A stretch of DNA of 64,000 nucleotides. Origin: Imbricaverruca yamaguchii (Eukaryota > Arthropoda > Thecostraca > Neoverrucidae). The stretch covers positions 991,501-1,055,500 of the forward strand of contig JAOTOL010001648.1 in NCBI GenBank assembly GCA_034440575.1. The letters are read 5' to 3'. This document shows positions 1 to 13,290 of the stretch, in pieces. The position numbers and the translations under genes were made by a program. The number at the start of each line of letters is the position of its first letter. The stretch's first letter is position 1. Under the pieces are notes generated by a model. The model had not been told where the DNA came from. It searched no databases and saw only the letters and a program-made list of their open reading frames with translations.

Positions 1-905
1 AGGCCATCCTCGCGGCGCGACGCGCCCAAATCCGCAGAGTTTCAAACTGAGATGATTATTGAATCTGTCGCCACCGAATCGGTGATAATCAAGTTTCTGG
101 TTCCTTTGATGAACTCCTACCCCTGGGTGTCAGAGCGATCTCCAACCTGGCTTATCATCTGCACGTGATGCATCAACTCGTCTGAACATTGGTCCGCTTC
201 CAGCACGTCCGTTCACAGTTGGCTTCTTTCCCATATGATTTTGGTGAGATTGTAAGCGTACTAACTTCTGTTGGCTCCCCCACAGCTGGCTCCCCCATTC
301 CGAGGGGCCAGTCATTGGGATTTCTTTCCGAATGAGGTATGCAATGTCCAGAATGATCCTCCGTCGCTGCGGAACAATTTGTTTGCGTGCCACCGTGCAG
401 CTTGGAGATGCATTCAATGAAGCGGAAACATGGTGAACTTTAGTGGAAGCTTTAGGTCATGGCTTCGGCATGGATAATCAATGTTTCCGTACGCACTTTA
501 ACCGCAATGGATACATACCGGGAAACAGCAAGGCAGCACGAAACCGACAACTGGCCTTCCCTATTCTACGCTGCTGCATACGTCGTATGCACCCCGGTCC
601 TAAGCTGGCTGAGATACGACACTCCTGGCTGGCCTGAAAATTAAATTGGGTGCGCAGATACACTTAAGACATCTATTCATGCACTCCCCCTAACCATGTC
701 TTAGATCGGCTACCTATTGATAACTGGGTACCCAAGTACACCTAAGGCGTCCATATATACCTGACGCATCTAATCATGTCTCAATTCAGCTATCCATTGG
801 GAACTGCTTGATCCAATTAGTCAGAGCTAAGCTGACCTCCCAAGCGAATCTGACCTACCCAATCCAAGTAGACCTACTTAGCCATGCTTGAGACTGACCA
901 CATAA
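1..905. other. No recognisable gene or element
   Basis: Unique-looking DNA of mixed composition. The 661-900 stretch has vaguely repeated phrases (aCATGTCT.A near 696 and 774, with CTA.CCATTG-like text after each), possibly a decayed tandem repeat with a unit near 80-100 bp, but too diverged to delimit. No frame resembles a known protein. Confidence 0.5.
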
Positions 906-908
906 ACT

Positions 909-1115
909 ACACCTGACACACACAACCTCACCGGGCATACTCAACTGCACCTGACACACAAAACCTCACCGAACCTACTCAGTTGCACCTGACACACACA
1001 CAGCCTCACCGGGCCTACTCAACTGCGCATGACAAACACAACCTCACCGGAATTACTCGACTACACCTGGCACAACCCCATCGGACACACCCAAGTGCAC
1101 CCGATGCACGCAACA
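909..1115. repeat. 38-bp degenerate minisatellite
   Basis: About five imperfect copies of a unit reading CACCTGACACACACAACCTC followed by ACCGGGC.TACTCAACTG. The first three copies are close to each other and the last two (from about 1030) are increasingly diverged. The strand is A/C-rich. No coding meaning is inferred. Confidence 0.75.
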
Positions 1116-1901
1116 TCGCTAGGCCTATTCTCAGCCGCGCCGGATATACGCAGCGACCTCCGCTGATCACACCTGACCCACTCCGGACCACTTGACCCAT
1201 GCCTGATCACCTGACCCGTTTGTCGGCGGCTGACCCGCTCCCGAGTGCAGCAATGTCCACCCGGCCCGCCGTACTGCCGAGCGCTGCGGTACAGCCTAGC
1301 TGCAATACGGGCCGGGCACCGTTTTTTATTGACCACAATCTCCGCAACCATTCATTCCTGAATCACCGGTGCGTGTCTGTACATTGTTCCGGGCGTGCAC
1401 ACGTCAGGCGTCACGAAGTAACACAGAGCACTGCATTGCAGCGTGGTGTGCACTGATTACTCTTGCTGCTGTCGACTTAGATTGTTGACTTAAACTACCT
1501 GGCCTTGCACTGCATTTGAAAACTTGGTGCAATGTATTAAATTTAACGGCAAGATGGTTTCATCAGGTCAGAGGTCATCTCCTTAGAAGTAACGCGTGCA
1601 GTGTAGTCGGTTCGATGTGGTTCCATGATATTGCTGTGCAACGCGAGGTAAGGCTGTTCACCAAGCGGCTTACTCGTGGCTTAAGGTCAGTGTATAGGTC
1701 AGGTAACCCGCCGTCAGATGTCAGGCCAGGTGTCAGATGTCAGAGCGCATGGCCAACAGCGCATTTCACTCGAGCGATTAAAACGTTGTCGCTTACTGGA
1801 CTGTAGCAGGAGGCCTTGCCCATATGGTTGGAACGCTGCACATTTCCAACCCAAATTATACATTAAGCTATGCATGAGTGACGCAAGAGCAATACCACAG
1901 C
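1116..1901. other. No recognisable gene or element
   Basis: Unique-looking sequence, moderately GC-rich between 1120 and 1330. Nothing identifiable on either strand. Confidence 0.5.
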
Positions 1902-2779
1902 CAGTGTTGGGTCCGCTGGGTACATACACTCAGCCAGTGTTGGGTCCACTCGGTCCAAACACAGAGTCAGTGTTGGGTCCACTCGGTCCACATACTGAGC
2001 CAGTGTTGGGTCCACTCGGTCCATACACTGAGCCAGTGTTGGGTCCACTCGGTCCACATACTGAGCCAGTGTTGGGTCCACTCGGTCCATACACTGAGCC
2101 AGTGTTGGGTCCACTCGGTCCACATACTGAGCCAGTGTTGGGTCCTCGGTCCTCTGGCCAGTGTTGGGTCCACTCGGTCCCAACTGAGCCAGTGTTGGGT
2201 CCCTCGGTCCTGCTGGCCGTGTTGGGTCTGGTCCATACACTGGCCAGTGTTGGGTCCCTCGGTCCATCTGAGCCAGTGTTGGGTCCCTCGGTCCACTGGC
2301 CGTGTTGGGTCCCTCGGTCCACACTGGCCGTGTTGGGTCACTCGGTCCACAACTGAGCCAGTGTTGGGTCCTCGGTCCACATACTGGCCAGTGTTGGGTT
2401 CGGTCCAAACTGAGCCAGTGTTGGGTCCTCGGTCAAACTGAGCGTGTTGGGTCCACTCGGTCCACATACTGAGCCAGTGTTGGGTACCTCGGTCCATACA
2501 CTGGCCAGTGTTGGGTCCTCGGTCCCACTGGCCGTGTTGGGTCCTCGGTCCATACTGAGCCAGTGTTGGGTCCACTCGGTCCCTCTGCGTGTGGGTCGGC
2601 AACTGGCCAGTGTTGGGTCCACTCGGTCCACATACTGAGCCAGTGTTGGGTCCACTCGGTCCATACACTGAGCCAGTGTTGGGTCCACTCGGTCCACATA
2701 CTGAGCCAGTGTTGGGTCCACTCGGTCCATACACTGAGCCAGTGTTGGGTCCACTCGGTCCATACACTGAGCCAGTGTG
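1902..2779. repeat. 33-bp minisatellite with 66-bp higher-order unit
   Basis: Unit CAGTGTTGGGTCCACTCGGT plus CCACATACTGAGC or CCATACACTGAGC, 33 bp, about 26 copies. The two forms alternate, giving a 66-bp dimeric higher-order repeat at both ends (about 1935-2140 and 2620-2779). From about 2141 to 2600 units are shortened by many small deletions and lose the alternation. Because 33 is divisible by three, long frames stay open on both strands; these translations are periodic artefacts, not proteins. Flanks are unrelated unique DNA. Confidence 0.95.
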
Positions 2780-3775
2780 ATCACCGTTACAGGATACACA
2801 ACTCTGAGCTGGATAGCTATCAGGCATACCTGCCAGAATATAAGTTGTGGAAGAAAGGTGTGACTTCATGTCGGGAGAGCCGAGTAGCAGATAAAAACCT
2901 AGACTGATGTACATTGAGGTGTACGCATAAATGTGGTGTGCTTGGTGCTGGCCAAAAGCGCCGTGGTTCCACTTCTGCATCGACGTCCGAAACATTTACA
3001 TGAGAAGAATGCGATGAATCCATGGCAAAGCAATGGAGCCCCTTGTTCACTCGTATGTGGTAGCGAGGGAGCCGGAAGAGAGGGTGCGGGTAGAGGGGTG
3101 AACTCTAGATCAGCTTCTAGAACCTGCATCTCTGCATGCACGGATTCATGCACATCAACTGTGATACGTCAAGTTAATTGCACCCTTCTTCGAATTATGC
3201 TATTTTGTAATTGTGGCTCCTAAGTAGAATGTGAACTTAGTAAATAGCTCGCAAGAAGTACAAAGCAACAAGACCCTGAAGCGTTGTGATAAGCAACCTG
3301 CATCACTTATTTTGTGACAAAGCAAGTGCCGGATAATTTTTCCAAAAGCTGGGGAGGGTGAAGGGCGTTAGAGACGTGACCAACGTGTCCTCATTGCGTT
3401 GTAATTTTGCTGCCACCTGAGTATATAACTGATGGACAGGAAGCTAGTCTGCTCCCGTACTTTTTAGCGTGTGCATGTAGGGACAGGAAGGAGAGGTATG
3501 CTCTCACATTTAGGAACTGAACTTCGTGTTCATGGTGAATCATGGAAAGATTTGACATGAAAAGGTGACCTCGTCATTTTGTGGATGTTCGTGTACCACC
3601 GCAGCAATTTAAAACATGACCCATAAAATAGTATCTGGAAATGAACTTCACACACATATCCTGCATCGCAATCATTCTGTAATGACCCAACGTTGGGCGA
3701 TTGTGGGTTAATGAATAAATATAGAACGTAGTATATTTGTTTGACGATTACTCTGGTTCTCCCCTGAGTCTTCAT
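2780..3775. other. No recognisable gene or element
   Basis: Unique-looking, slightly AT-rich from 3170 to 3780. No protein similarity recognised in any frame, and no RNA gene structure seen. Confidence 0.5.
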
Positions 3776-4235
3776 ATTCTGATATCACTACTCGGTTCCG
3801 CATGCCATCTTGTGAGAACCATTTGGCTTCTTAGCCCGTCTTTTGATAACCACTCGGCTTCTTGACCCGTCTTCTGAGAACCACTCAGCTTCTTAACCTG
3901 CCTTTGTGATAACCACTTGGCTCATTAACCCGTCATCCCAGGGCCACTTGACTTCATAATCCGTCTTCTGAGAACCACTCGGCTTCTTAACCCGGATGTT
4001 GAGAATCACTCGGCTTCTTAACTCGCCTTCTGAAAACCACCCGGGATATTCCCTTCCTGTCTTTCCGTCTTCTGAGAACCATTCGGCTTCCTAGCCCGTC
4101 TTCCGAAAAATACCTGACTCCTTAACCAGTCTTCTGACAACCACCCGGCTGTTCTCTTCCCGTCTTCCTATCCTCTGAGAACCACTCGGCTTCTTAACCC
4201 GCCTCTCGAGATAACTACTCTGCTTCTCCGACTAT
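3776..4235. repeat. Degenerate ~32-bp minisatellite
   Basis: About 13 diverged copies of a unit like CTTCTGAGAACCACTCGGCT followed by TCTTAACCCGT. Copies differ by substitutions and short insertions, for example the longer unit near 4045. Divergence is spread evenly along the array, as expected for an old decaying repeat and unlike the centre-damaged arrays elsewhere in this window. Confidence 0.8.
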
Positions 4236-4429
4236 TGTCGAAGCATTACTCCGCATCTGGATACCATTCGATGGAACTCAGTGAGTCACCCTCAGTCCCT
4301 TATGTCACAAGCACGTGACTCGATATTAAGCGAGGGCTAACGCTCATCGCCCACACGCCCCTCTGAGCGCGGTTCGCACCGCAGAATTAATGGCCTCAGA
4401 CAGGGTTGAGTCAGAACATTGGAGCCCCC

Positions 4430-4855
4430 GCAGCGTCAACCGTGGACAGTACCGTTCGGCCGACACGTCTGCAATGACTCAGCACCGGCTTCCCCGGGGC
4501 GCAGCCGAGTGGCGCGCGCACCGGTAGCGCACCTGACCCGCCCCAAAGTCACGGTCAATGCGACGGCCGCGACGGTATTCCCCGTTTCGATTTCGGCGGC
4601 GGCGATCGTCTCGCCGGTCGTGACGTCACGGACCGTGCCGGCCGGCCGACCCAACCGGTTGGGTCAGCCGGGCGGCGAGATGCGCGGCAGTTGGCCGACG
4701 TCCAACGCGACCGCGGCGCGGCCGGCGCGGCAGGCAGCTTCGCACGGCGCCGCGACCAGCCGCGGCAGCTTCGCGCGGCCGCCGCGGCCGGCCGGCCGGT
4801 CGCAGCTCGCCGCCGCGCACCGCGCGCCCGGCAAATAGCCGCCGTTTTACTACTG
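4430..4855. other. GC-rich, CpG-rich patch
   Basis: About 400 bp dominated by CGGCC, GCCGGC and CGCGGC words, sharply more GC-rich than both flanks. Open frames here are a by-product of few A/T-rich stop codons. It could be part of a GC-rich dispersed repeat, since similar patches occur near 20160, 28560, 29470, 36540 and 44470, or a regulatory CpG-rich region. The sequence does not decide. Confidence 0.5.
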
Positions 4856-5980
4856 ATGGCCGGCCGTGTAATACATGGGGCTCACGCGATGCGCCGACAG
4901 CCGGCAGAGGCTGAGCCGCGGCTGAAGGACGGCGTCCGCCGAGTGCTGTGATTGGACTGAACTTCGATCAGTCGCAAGCTGCGGGTCGATGCGTGGTTCG
5001 GACGGATAATGCCGGTCGTCTGCCTCCGTGGTGGAGGTGCCCCAGTCAAGGTTGCAGTGGATCGAACCAACAGGTGATGATGAAAAAGAATGTGAAGCAG
5101 GCTCAAAGCCAAGAACCAACTGAGGAAGAGTTGGGTCGGCACTCGTACATATAATACAGCGGCAAAATATTAGCAGGGCTCAGACGCTCGCAAAGATACA
5201 TAAAAACCTGCTCAGATCGGATGGAGGTCAATGGAGACAAAGTATTCCAGACTCGTCATCAGGGGTTCGTCTGTCAAGTGGTGGTGGTGGCGGACTGGTG
5301 GCCTCAATCATTTCTTTGGCGCGGCCCGCTTCGTTGGCGAATGAAGCGGGGCCTCGCCAAATATGGCGCCACCCAAGAAATCCTGACTCTGCTCCCACTC
5401 CACTCTCAACAATGCTAAGCCAATGGCTAATGATCACTGACTGGGGCCGGGAACGACCAGGACTATGGGCGGATTCAGGAATTTATATGGGGAGGGGCAC
5501 CACTGCGAAAGTTCCATGTGAGGACGCGCTCGGCTGAAAATTCGTTGAGCGGAGGAGGTGCACTTGAGGGCATTGGATTATCTATCCAGTACTCAGGTAT
5601 GCAGCCAGAACAACCAGCTGATCCAGGGAGAACTGGAAACATGTGCCCTCCTCCCCAACGGAGATGCGGCGCCTCTCCAACTGGAAAAGGGCGCCCCTCC
5701 ACAACGCTTGAGTACGATTATCTCCTCCAGCTCAACGAGCTTCTTTTCAGCCAATTGTACCTGTCAGAGTAGAGAAGACCAAAATCAGTGGGGAATATGC
5801 GGAGAAATGACGTCCCAAGTGCCTCAGTCAAATCTAAATTCTTGGATCCTTCCTGACCAGACCATAATCTGTGAAAAAGAACATCGTATATCGTCAGTCA
5901 ACATCCAGGCACTCAACCAACCAACAGGCAGATAATACACGGCTGCCCAGCTGATCATACATACAACAGCGTGGGTGTCG
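4856..5980. other. No recognisable gene; contains one hairpin
   Basis: Unique-looking DNA, apart from the inverted repeat at 5315-5361. Frames up to about 125 codons near 5558-5935 show no recognisable domain. Confidence 0.5.
5315..5361. repeat. Imperfect inverted repeat (hairpin)
   Basis: Arms of 21-22 nt, TTTGGCGCGGCCCGCTTCGTT and the complement of AATGAAGCGGGGCCTCGCCA.., separated by a 4-5 nt loop (GGCG). There are two substitutions and a one-base gap. No T-tract follows, so there is no terminator call. It may be the remnant of a palindromic DNA element. Confidence 0.7.
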
Positions 5981-6104
<124 letters not shown>

Positions 6105-7470
6105 GAGAAGGACTTTGCTGCACCCCAATGTTGACACGGGTCCCCGATAATTCCATTTTAGCGGAGGCTCTCTGGGCGGTCCCATCTATTTCGGCCCTGA
6201 CATCGCTTCAATGTATTGGGTGTCCAATTATTTAAAGAAATTGGCACCCCTGAGAAGCAGGACCTTGCATTTATATTCAGGACACCAAGGACAGCTATGC
6301 CAACTGGACAGATGTATTGATATGTTGCATTTAGATATTGTACGATTATGGGTAAGTTTTCATATTGGGTGACATAATGTTCTTTAGGCAAAATCAACAT
6401 CAAGGGAGGCAGTTTAGTACCTGATAGCCTATCTGCAAGTTCAGGTCAGTCTTATCACCAATCGTCATCGAATCTCCGCCAACTTCCATGACAATTTAGT
6501 CGTTTGTATGCTGGCTTTCTTTTATCTTTTGGCACAATAATCAGACCCCAATCCCAGATAAAAGCTCAGGTTGCCCACCAGACATCAACAAGCCACACAT
6601 CATTACCATCCTGCTGACACGGGCGATCAAGGTAACCAGCCATCAAGGTCGATAGTTGCAAGTTTTTCGAACTAAATTCTCGAAAGAGAGCTCCGTAAAG
6701 CCACACGATTCGAACATCGTTTTGAAAGTACATGCAATCTGCCTGTGGTCTTGGTATTGATTTGCCAGTGTATTTTGATATTAATGGATTTATTTTTTTA
6801 ATTTGACGATTCATAAAGGTGTGGTCTACCGTGTAGAAACAGCGTTCACGATCACGGAGTTATTCCTATGACGTCTTTCGAGCATGCGTATTTTTGGCTT
6901 CAAGGCAATGGCACCCGTGCCACGGATACAGATTAGCACCCACCACCTGCATTGATGTACTTCCAATATACCAGCAAAGTACACGGGTTTTCATGTCCAT
7001 CGTTGAAAATGTGTCTAAAATAGCATTTGTGCCGTCCCCCACATTTTAAAGACCTTGCGCCATGACGACATTCAATCCTGAAGGATGTCCACATTCGCCA
7101 AACGGAAAGCAGATTTTCAGAATATTAAGCACTCGAAATTACAACGTGCCTATTGCACCATGCAATATGCTACTGGTCTTCCTCGGCTTCTCTACATACC
7201 ATTCATTGGATGTTGGTCAGCTTAAGTGTATTTTCAAAGAGCTGCCAATCAATTGGCAACATCCATATTTTTATCTCTGCCACGGAGACACGGATGGGCG
7301 TTGCCGCCTGATTTAGCGGATGGTTCATCCTTTGTCCATCTTACAATATAAAGAATCTGAAGATGTCATCATGTCAGACCACTCAGCTGTCATAACAGGT
7401 AAAATTCGAAACACTTTTCGCGAAATCGCCAGTTATCAACAGATCTCACGCATTTCTCCCAATGGCCAAT
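6105..7470. other. No recognisable gene or element
   Basis: AT-balanced unique DNA between the TA tract and the 3' end of the LINE. Minus-strand frames at 6158-6403 and 6566-6814 and a plus frame at 7062-7316 are open for 80-odd codons, but I recognise no family in them. Confidence 0.45.
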
Positions 7471-7791
7471 GCTGAATTTATTTATTTATCTTATTTTTTA
7501 TTTCACGATACTTGCCCTCCATGTGCAGTGGCTGTTATGGACAGTCTGGGTACAACTCACAAATATTTACAAAGAAAGGATATATTTGTGGTCAATAGTG
7601 GGAACAGATGTGCAACAAACATTCGTACACCAACATAATACAATACCCATATCACTATCTGCACTACACACACCGTGCTTGCAACACGAACTATAAACGA
7701 GCAGTTTATAGCTAGGAAGTGATAGGAAAGCGATGGCCTAAAGGTGAGTTCATAGTGTACACACATCCCTTGTGTAGTTTTTTTTGTGTGA

Positions 7792-9378
7792 CTAGTGTTG
7801 TTCGTGGAGATAAGCTAGTGCATGTTTCTTGAAGTTAGACAGCCTAGATGTTTTTTTTTCAGTAGGAAGTTTGTTATAGTGGAAGACAAACGAGTAGAGA
7901 AATCTCCTGCGGCCAGCCTCTCTGTGTATGTCTGACAGGTGCAGATGGTCGTCTGCACGTGTGTGACGGTTTCGCAGGATTGAGTTTGCAGTGATTTGAC
8001 CGGCAATGTGCGTTGGCTCACCCGTCATAGTGATCTTGTGGAGCAAAGCAATGCTGTGAAATAGATGTAGACTAGCTGCGGTGAGGAAACCCAACTCGTT
8101 ACGAGCATCAGAAATATGATCAAATTTCCGTAGACCTGACACGACTCTAGTGGCGAAGTTAATGATCTTGTCTAGTCTGTGGATGTTTGCTGCCGACCCG
8201 TTCCCGAAAACAGATATGTAGTAGCGAATATTGGATATAACTAAGTTATTGCCTATAGTGAAGAGGGTACTGGTCGGCAGATGGTGACGCACATGGCTCA
8301 GGGCCAGAAGGAATCCAGTGCACTTGCGGACCACAACAGCCACATGGGAATCCCTCGACATGTAGCGATCAAATGTCACCCCAAGGTTCTTACACGAATC
8401 GCTCTCATCTATCACGGCGTCCCTAAAGCACACTCGTATCGAGGTAATATTACGAAGATTTTGACGCGATGCGAACGTAAGAAGCTGAGCTTTGGTCGGG
8501 TTCACCTTCAAACCGTTGTCCAGAAAGTAGTCGTAGAATTGGTTCAGACATGTCTCCATCTGACTTATAAGATTTGGAAGATCAGATTTGTGACCGGAGA
8601 TGAGGACCTCTGCGAACTGAGTGACGTGTGCTACCGGAACGCCCAAACAGAGGTCGTTCGAAAAGATTCAATAGAGGAGTGAACCTAATGATGAGCCTTT
8701 AAAGACACCAATGTTGTTTGGGAGAAAGGAGGAGAGATGCCTGTTTCCTCGTTGATCTGAGATGCTGACAGCCTACGTGTGACTTCCCAGATATGCTCTA
8801 AACCAGTCGGTATCGATTCCATGGAGTTCGAGTTTAGTGAACAGTTTGGTGTGGTCTATTACGTCGAAACATTTACTGAGGTCCAGAATGCAAAGGAGAG
8901 CTACTTCCGAACGATTCATTGCTGCTAGTGTTTTGTCCGTAACTGAGATAAGAGCGGTTTCCGTAGAGTAGCGTGGTCTGAAGCCCAGCAAACGGTTCAG
9001 GCATGTTTGCCTGGCGTTTGACCTCTGCTGATACTTTTGGTCCGACACTAACAAAATATTGATTTAGCTGCTCATGTAGGACCTGAGGTTGAACTCTGTG
9101 AGAGCCTTTTTGGTATCGATAATGGGCTTGATAGCACGCCACGCAGCCGATGGGCCTTTCTGAGCTATCTTTCCGTTAATATCTTCTCTACAGTCAGCTC
9201 TAATAGCTGATCGAACTTGTCGGTTAAGTACTTTGTATGTGTTTCTATCTTGCAAGTGCAAGGCTGCATTTCGCCGATACTTGAGCTGTTTGGTAGCTTC
9301 GCTAACATGTGGTGCTGTTGGGTTCCGAAATTTGATGTTTCCGAGTGGCAGATGCTCGTCGAGAATAGGTGTCAGCAA
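7792..9378 (-). pseudogene. Reverse transcriptase region of LINE (broken)
   Basis: The linker (9064-9378) runs into a phrase LNQYFVSVG in another frame. The sequence then jumps near 9000 directly to GFRPRYSTETALI and LDLSKCFDVIDH; members of this family normally have roughly a hundred residues between, so fingers motifs are deleted. In-frame TAG (8773-8775) and TGA (8668-8670) flank a GVFKGSSLGSLLY motif. The catalytic Y/F-A-D-D site reads FAEVLISG (8605-8616), without both aspartates, best explained by a 9-nt in-frame deletion. The 284-codon frame 7792-8646 holds the thumb and C-terminal part (TRVVSGLRKFDHISDARNEL) and is otherwise intact. Known role: target-primed reverse transcription. This copy is dead. 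Confidence 0.88.
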
Positions 9379-9399
9379 TCTCAGCGGGATGATCCATTC

Positions 9400-10351
9400 G
9401 TCAGTTACTGAGATGCGACCAGTGACCTGGGCCCAGTCAATCTCACCAAGGTCAAGGGTCAGTTCCGATGTATCCAGTCGTTCGAAAGAACGTGACTTTC
9501 ACGGTGTTAGCTGAGGCAGGCCTGTTTACTTTATCAACATATGATACATTTGTGGGGACTGTAGTGGCAGAAACTCACTCTGGTTCTGCCGACAGACATG
9601 GGCGAATTTGCTATGATGGCATCCAATGAAGAGCCTGTGACGAATGTAGGGAGCTTCACTGTCACGGTAAGTGAATAGTTGCTTATGAACTCAAGCAGGT
9701 GTGTTTTGCTGGGGCTATGAGCTGTGTCAAAAAGGTTGCTATTTAGATCACCCGCGAGGTAGAAAGTGCCGGTAAAGTTCAGTGTCGCCAATTGAACCTG
9801 TCTTTCGAGCTCAGCGAAGTCATCATTTAAGGCAGGAAGAGTGCTACGAGGATGCCGATAGATTGCCGCCAGCATGAAATACTTTCCGCTTTTCCCTTTT
9901 ACTTTGGCCCAGAGTGATTCCAGTTTGAAGCTCGAGTTTGGAGGCGTATAAATTTTCAAAACGGTAATAGTTAGCGCTGATTTAGCGATATAATCGCCAC
10001 CCTACCGTAACCACTAGAGTCGGGTCGATCCGCGCGTTTTACTTGGAAATCAGGGAAGCTAATGAGACGCGTTAGGGTGCTAGGTCGCAGCCAGGTCTCA
10101 ATTACCACAGCTAGGTCTAGAGAGTAAGAACGAAGGTCGTGGTGTAGCTCAAGTAGTTTAGGTTTGATAGATTGGGCATTGATGAACCCCAGGTGAAGCT
10201 GCCCTTTGCGTTTCTGAGCTGTCGCATTGCCTGTTCCGCCCCGCGATCCGCGTCGTCTGCCACCCCTGGCGCCGCCCCTGCCCCGACGTGTTTTCTTCGG
10301 CACTGTTTTGGTAGGATGATGTAGAAATGAGTTAATTTGCTTACCAGTCAT
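9400..10351 (-). pseudogene. APE-type endonuclease region of LINE (broken)
   Basis: Starts at an ATG on the minus strand (10351) with about 45 residues rich in Arg and Gly, which could bind RNA. The apurinic-endonuclease-like fold follows: a FINAQS motif (catalytic Asn), an ETWL motif (catalytic Glu), then AAIYRHP and AGDLNSN in the next frame. A frameshift near 9985 separates these two halves. The final catalytic SDH motif reads SPH near 9555, where another frameshift follows. A further frameshift near 9495 leads into the linker. Family role: nicking target DNA to prime reverse transcription. The substitutions and frameshifts make it inactive. Confidence 0.85.
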
Positions 10352-10370
10352 GGTTTTGTCGAAGGTTGTT

Positions 10371-10395
10371 CGAGGTCATTAACATAATGACCTCG
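10371..10395. repeat. Perfect 10-bp inverted repeat upstream of LINE
   Basis: CGAGGTCATT, spacer AACAT, AATGACCTCG. It lies 20 bp upstream (minus-strand sense) of the LINE start codon. It may belong to the element's 5' UTR or to the insertion site; neither can be shown. Confidence 0.7.
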
Positions 10396-11600
<1,205 letters not shown>

Positions 11601-12534
11601 CGCTACACTTTCTCCTGCGCGGTCCTCTGGTTATCGTTAGCCTCCTATTCGCAACGTGATTAACAGCCTCTTCATCCCGTATGCCTTTTTTGTTTACAAC
11701 GACGACACTCCTTCGGCCCATCCAACTGTTGAAGCTTATGCAAAGATAGATGCGCAGCAGGAAGCGTGCTCTATTTATTGCGAGGTCATGATTGTACGTA
11801 GCGAGCGGGTAGCAGGGTTTTAACACATTTTGCGAGGACTCCGTAAGGAACCCGCGGTTCTCACACGGTCATGGACAATGATCAATATGGTGGACACCCA
11901 GACTGGTCATGTGAGTACGCCCCATGCCATTCCTAGCATGCCAGCTTTTTCAGGCTGACATGGGCATTCTAGCTCTCGGCGGGCCACACCACACGCCCAC
12001 ATGCCCCACATTCCCAATCCCAATCAATCCCCCGATCTCAATGACGCGTCCCACGTTCCATTTTGGAATTGTTGAACATCGTCGTCAACGACCAGGACGA
12101 TGCATGGCTCTCAGCGTTCTGCTGCACGCGAGTCAACTTGTCTTGCTGCTACTCGCAAGGAGAAACTCCCTCCCTATCGCTTGACCTTAGATCGGCGTCC
12201 CTCGATATGAAACGGCCCGAAGTAACCGACTGCACTATGCCTAAGTGGTTCGGCTTGCTCTAATATATCCATCGGCACACCGGCAATACAGCGGATCACG
12301 TCTCAACGATGAACGGACTTCGTCGAAGGTGATCCCTCGTCCTGAGTGGGTAGTCTGCTCCTGATTATGCCTTGTCACCGGGCCAGTCACGTGACTAGAC
12401 CGTGAAGATATGTCGGGATGTAACGTCTTTGATGGCAGTGATGCTCTTTTGATTCTACCTCAGGCGTACATCACTCTATCTTGGCGAACGAAGGGGTCCA
12501 ACTCGCATAATGTGCTGTTTCAGGACATCATTTA
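11601..12534. other. No recognisable gene or element
   Basis: Unique-looking DNA. Nothing identifiable. Confidence 0.5.
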
Positions 12535-13187
12535 TTTCTCTCCTCTCTCCTCTCTCCTCTCTCCTCTCTCCTCTCTATCCTCTCTCTCTATCTTTCTCTA
12601 TCTCTATCTCTATCTCTATCTCTATCTCTATCTCTATCTCTATCTCTATCTCTATCTCTATCTCTATCTCTATCTCTATCTCTATCTCTATCTCTATCTC
12701 TATCTCTATCTCTATCTCTATTCTCTATCTCTATCTCTATCTCTATCTCTATCTCTATCTCTATCTCTATCTCTATCTCTATCTCTATCTCTATCTCTAT
12801 CTCTATCTCTATCTCTATCTCTATCTCTATCTCTATCTCTATCTCTATCTCTATCTCTATCTCTATCTCTATCTCTATCTCTATCTCTATCTCTATCTCT
12901 ATCTCTATCTCTATCTCTATCTCTATCTCTATCTCTATCTCTATCTCTATCTCTATCTCTATCTCTATCTCTATCTCTATCTCTATCTCTATCTCTATCT
13001 CTATCTCTATCTCTATCTCTATCTCTATCTCTATCTCTATCTCTATCTCTATCTCTATCTCTATCTCTATCTCTATCTCTATCTCTATCTCTATCTCTAT
13101 CTCTATCTCTATCTCTATCTCTATCTCTATCTCTATCTCTATCTCTATCTCACTCTCTCTCTCTCTCTCGCGCTCTCTCTCTCTCTT
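12535..13187. repeat. Compound pyrimidine microsatellite: (CTCTCCT)n, (CTATCT)n, (CT)n
   Basis: Starts with about five CTCTCCT-type units, then about 555 bp of the hexamer CTATCT (12596-13151). The hexamer run is essentially perfect except for one phase shift at about 12720 (an extra T), which splits it into about 21 and about 72 copies. It ends in CT dinucleotides with a CGCG interruption (13169-13172). The strand has no G apart from that interruption and is almost entirely pyrimidine plus A. The long Leu-Tyr, Ile-Ser, Glu-Ile and Asp-Arg frames it creates are not genes. Confidence 0.98.
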
Positions 13188-13290
13188 CATCGAAGGGGGC
13201 CGATCATTCAATCATCGAAGGGGGCCGATATGATTGCAGGGCCTGGACCTCCTTTGGAAAGCACTGATGCTGTACTTCTCTAATGCTGAA

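Larger units (their letters stand above)
7471..10378 (-). mobile_element. Degraded CR1/L2-like non-LTR retrotransposon
   Basis: A minus-strand retroelement readable in order: a basic Arg/Gly-rich N-terminus, an APE-type endonuclease, a linker, a partial reverse transcriptase, a C-terminal region and a 3' UTR. The 3' end is marked by an AAATAAATAAAT-type tail (7477-7500 on the plus strand). The tail lies about 290 nt beyond the stop codon and is shared with a second truncated copy at 31928-31999. The coding part is broken by at least three frameshifts (near 9985, 9550 and 9495), in-frame stops at 8773-8775 and 8668-8670, and a large internal deletion near 9000. It cannot be autonomous. The clade (CR1/L2-like rather than jockey) is inferred from the endonuclease and C-terminal wording and needs a phylogeny. 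No target duplication was found. Confidence 0.88.

Noticed and set aside
5315..5361. Intrinsic terminator
   Set aside because: The stem is not followed by a T-run, and bacterial termination is not expected in an animal genome.
12410..13283. Open frames of 200-285 codons on both strands (Leu-Tyr, Ile-Ser, Glu-Ile, Asp-Arg repeats)
   Set aside because: They are translations of a CTATCT microsatellite, which cannot create stops in most frames. No non-repetitive domain is attached.
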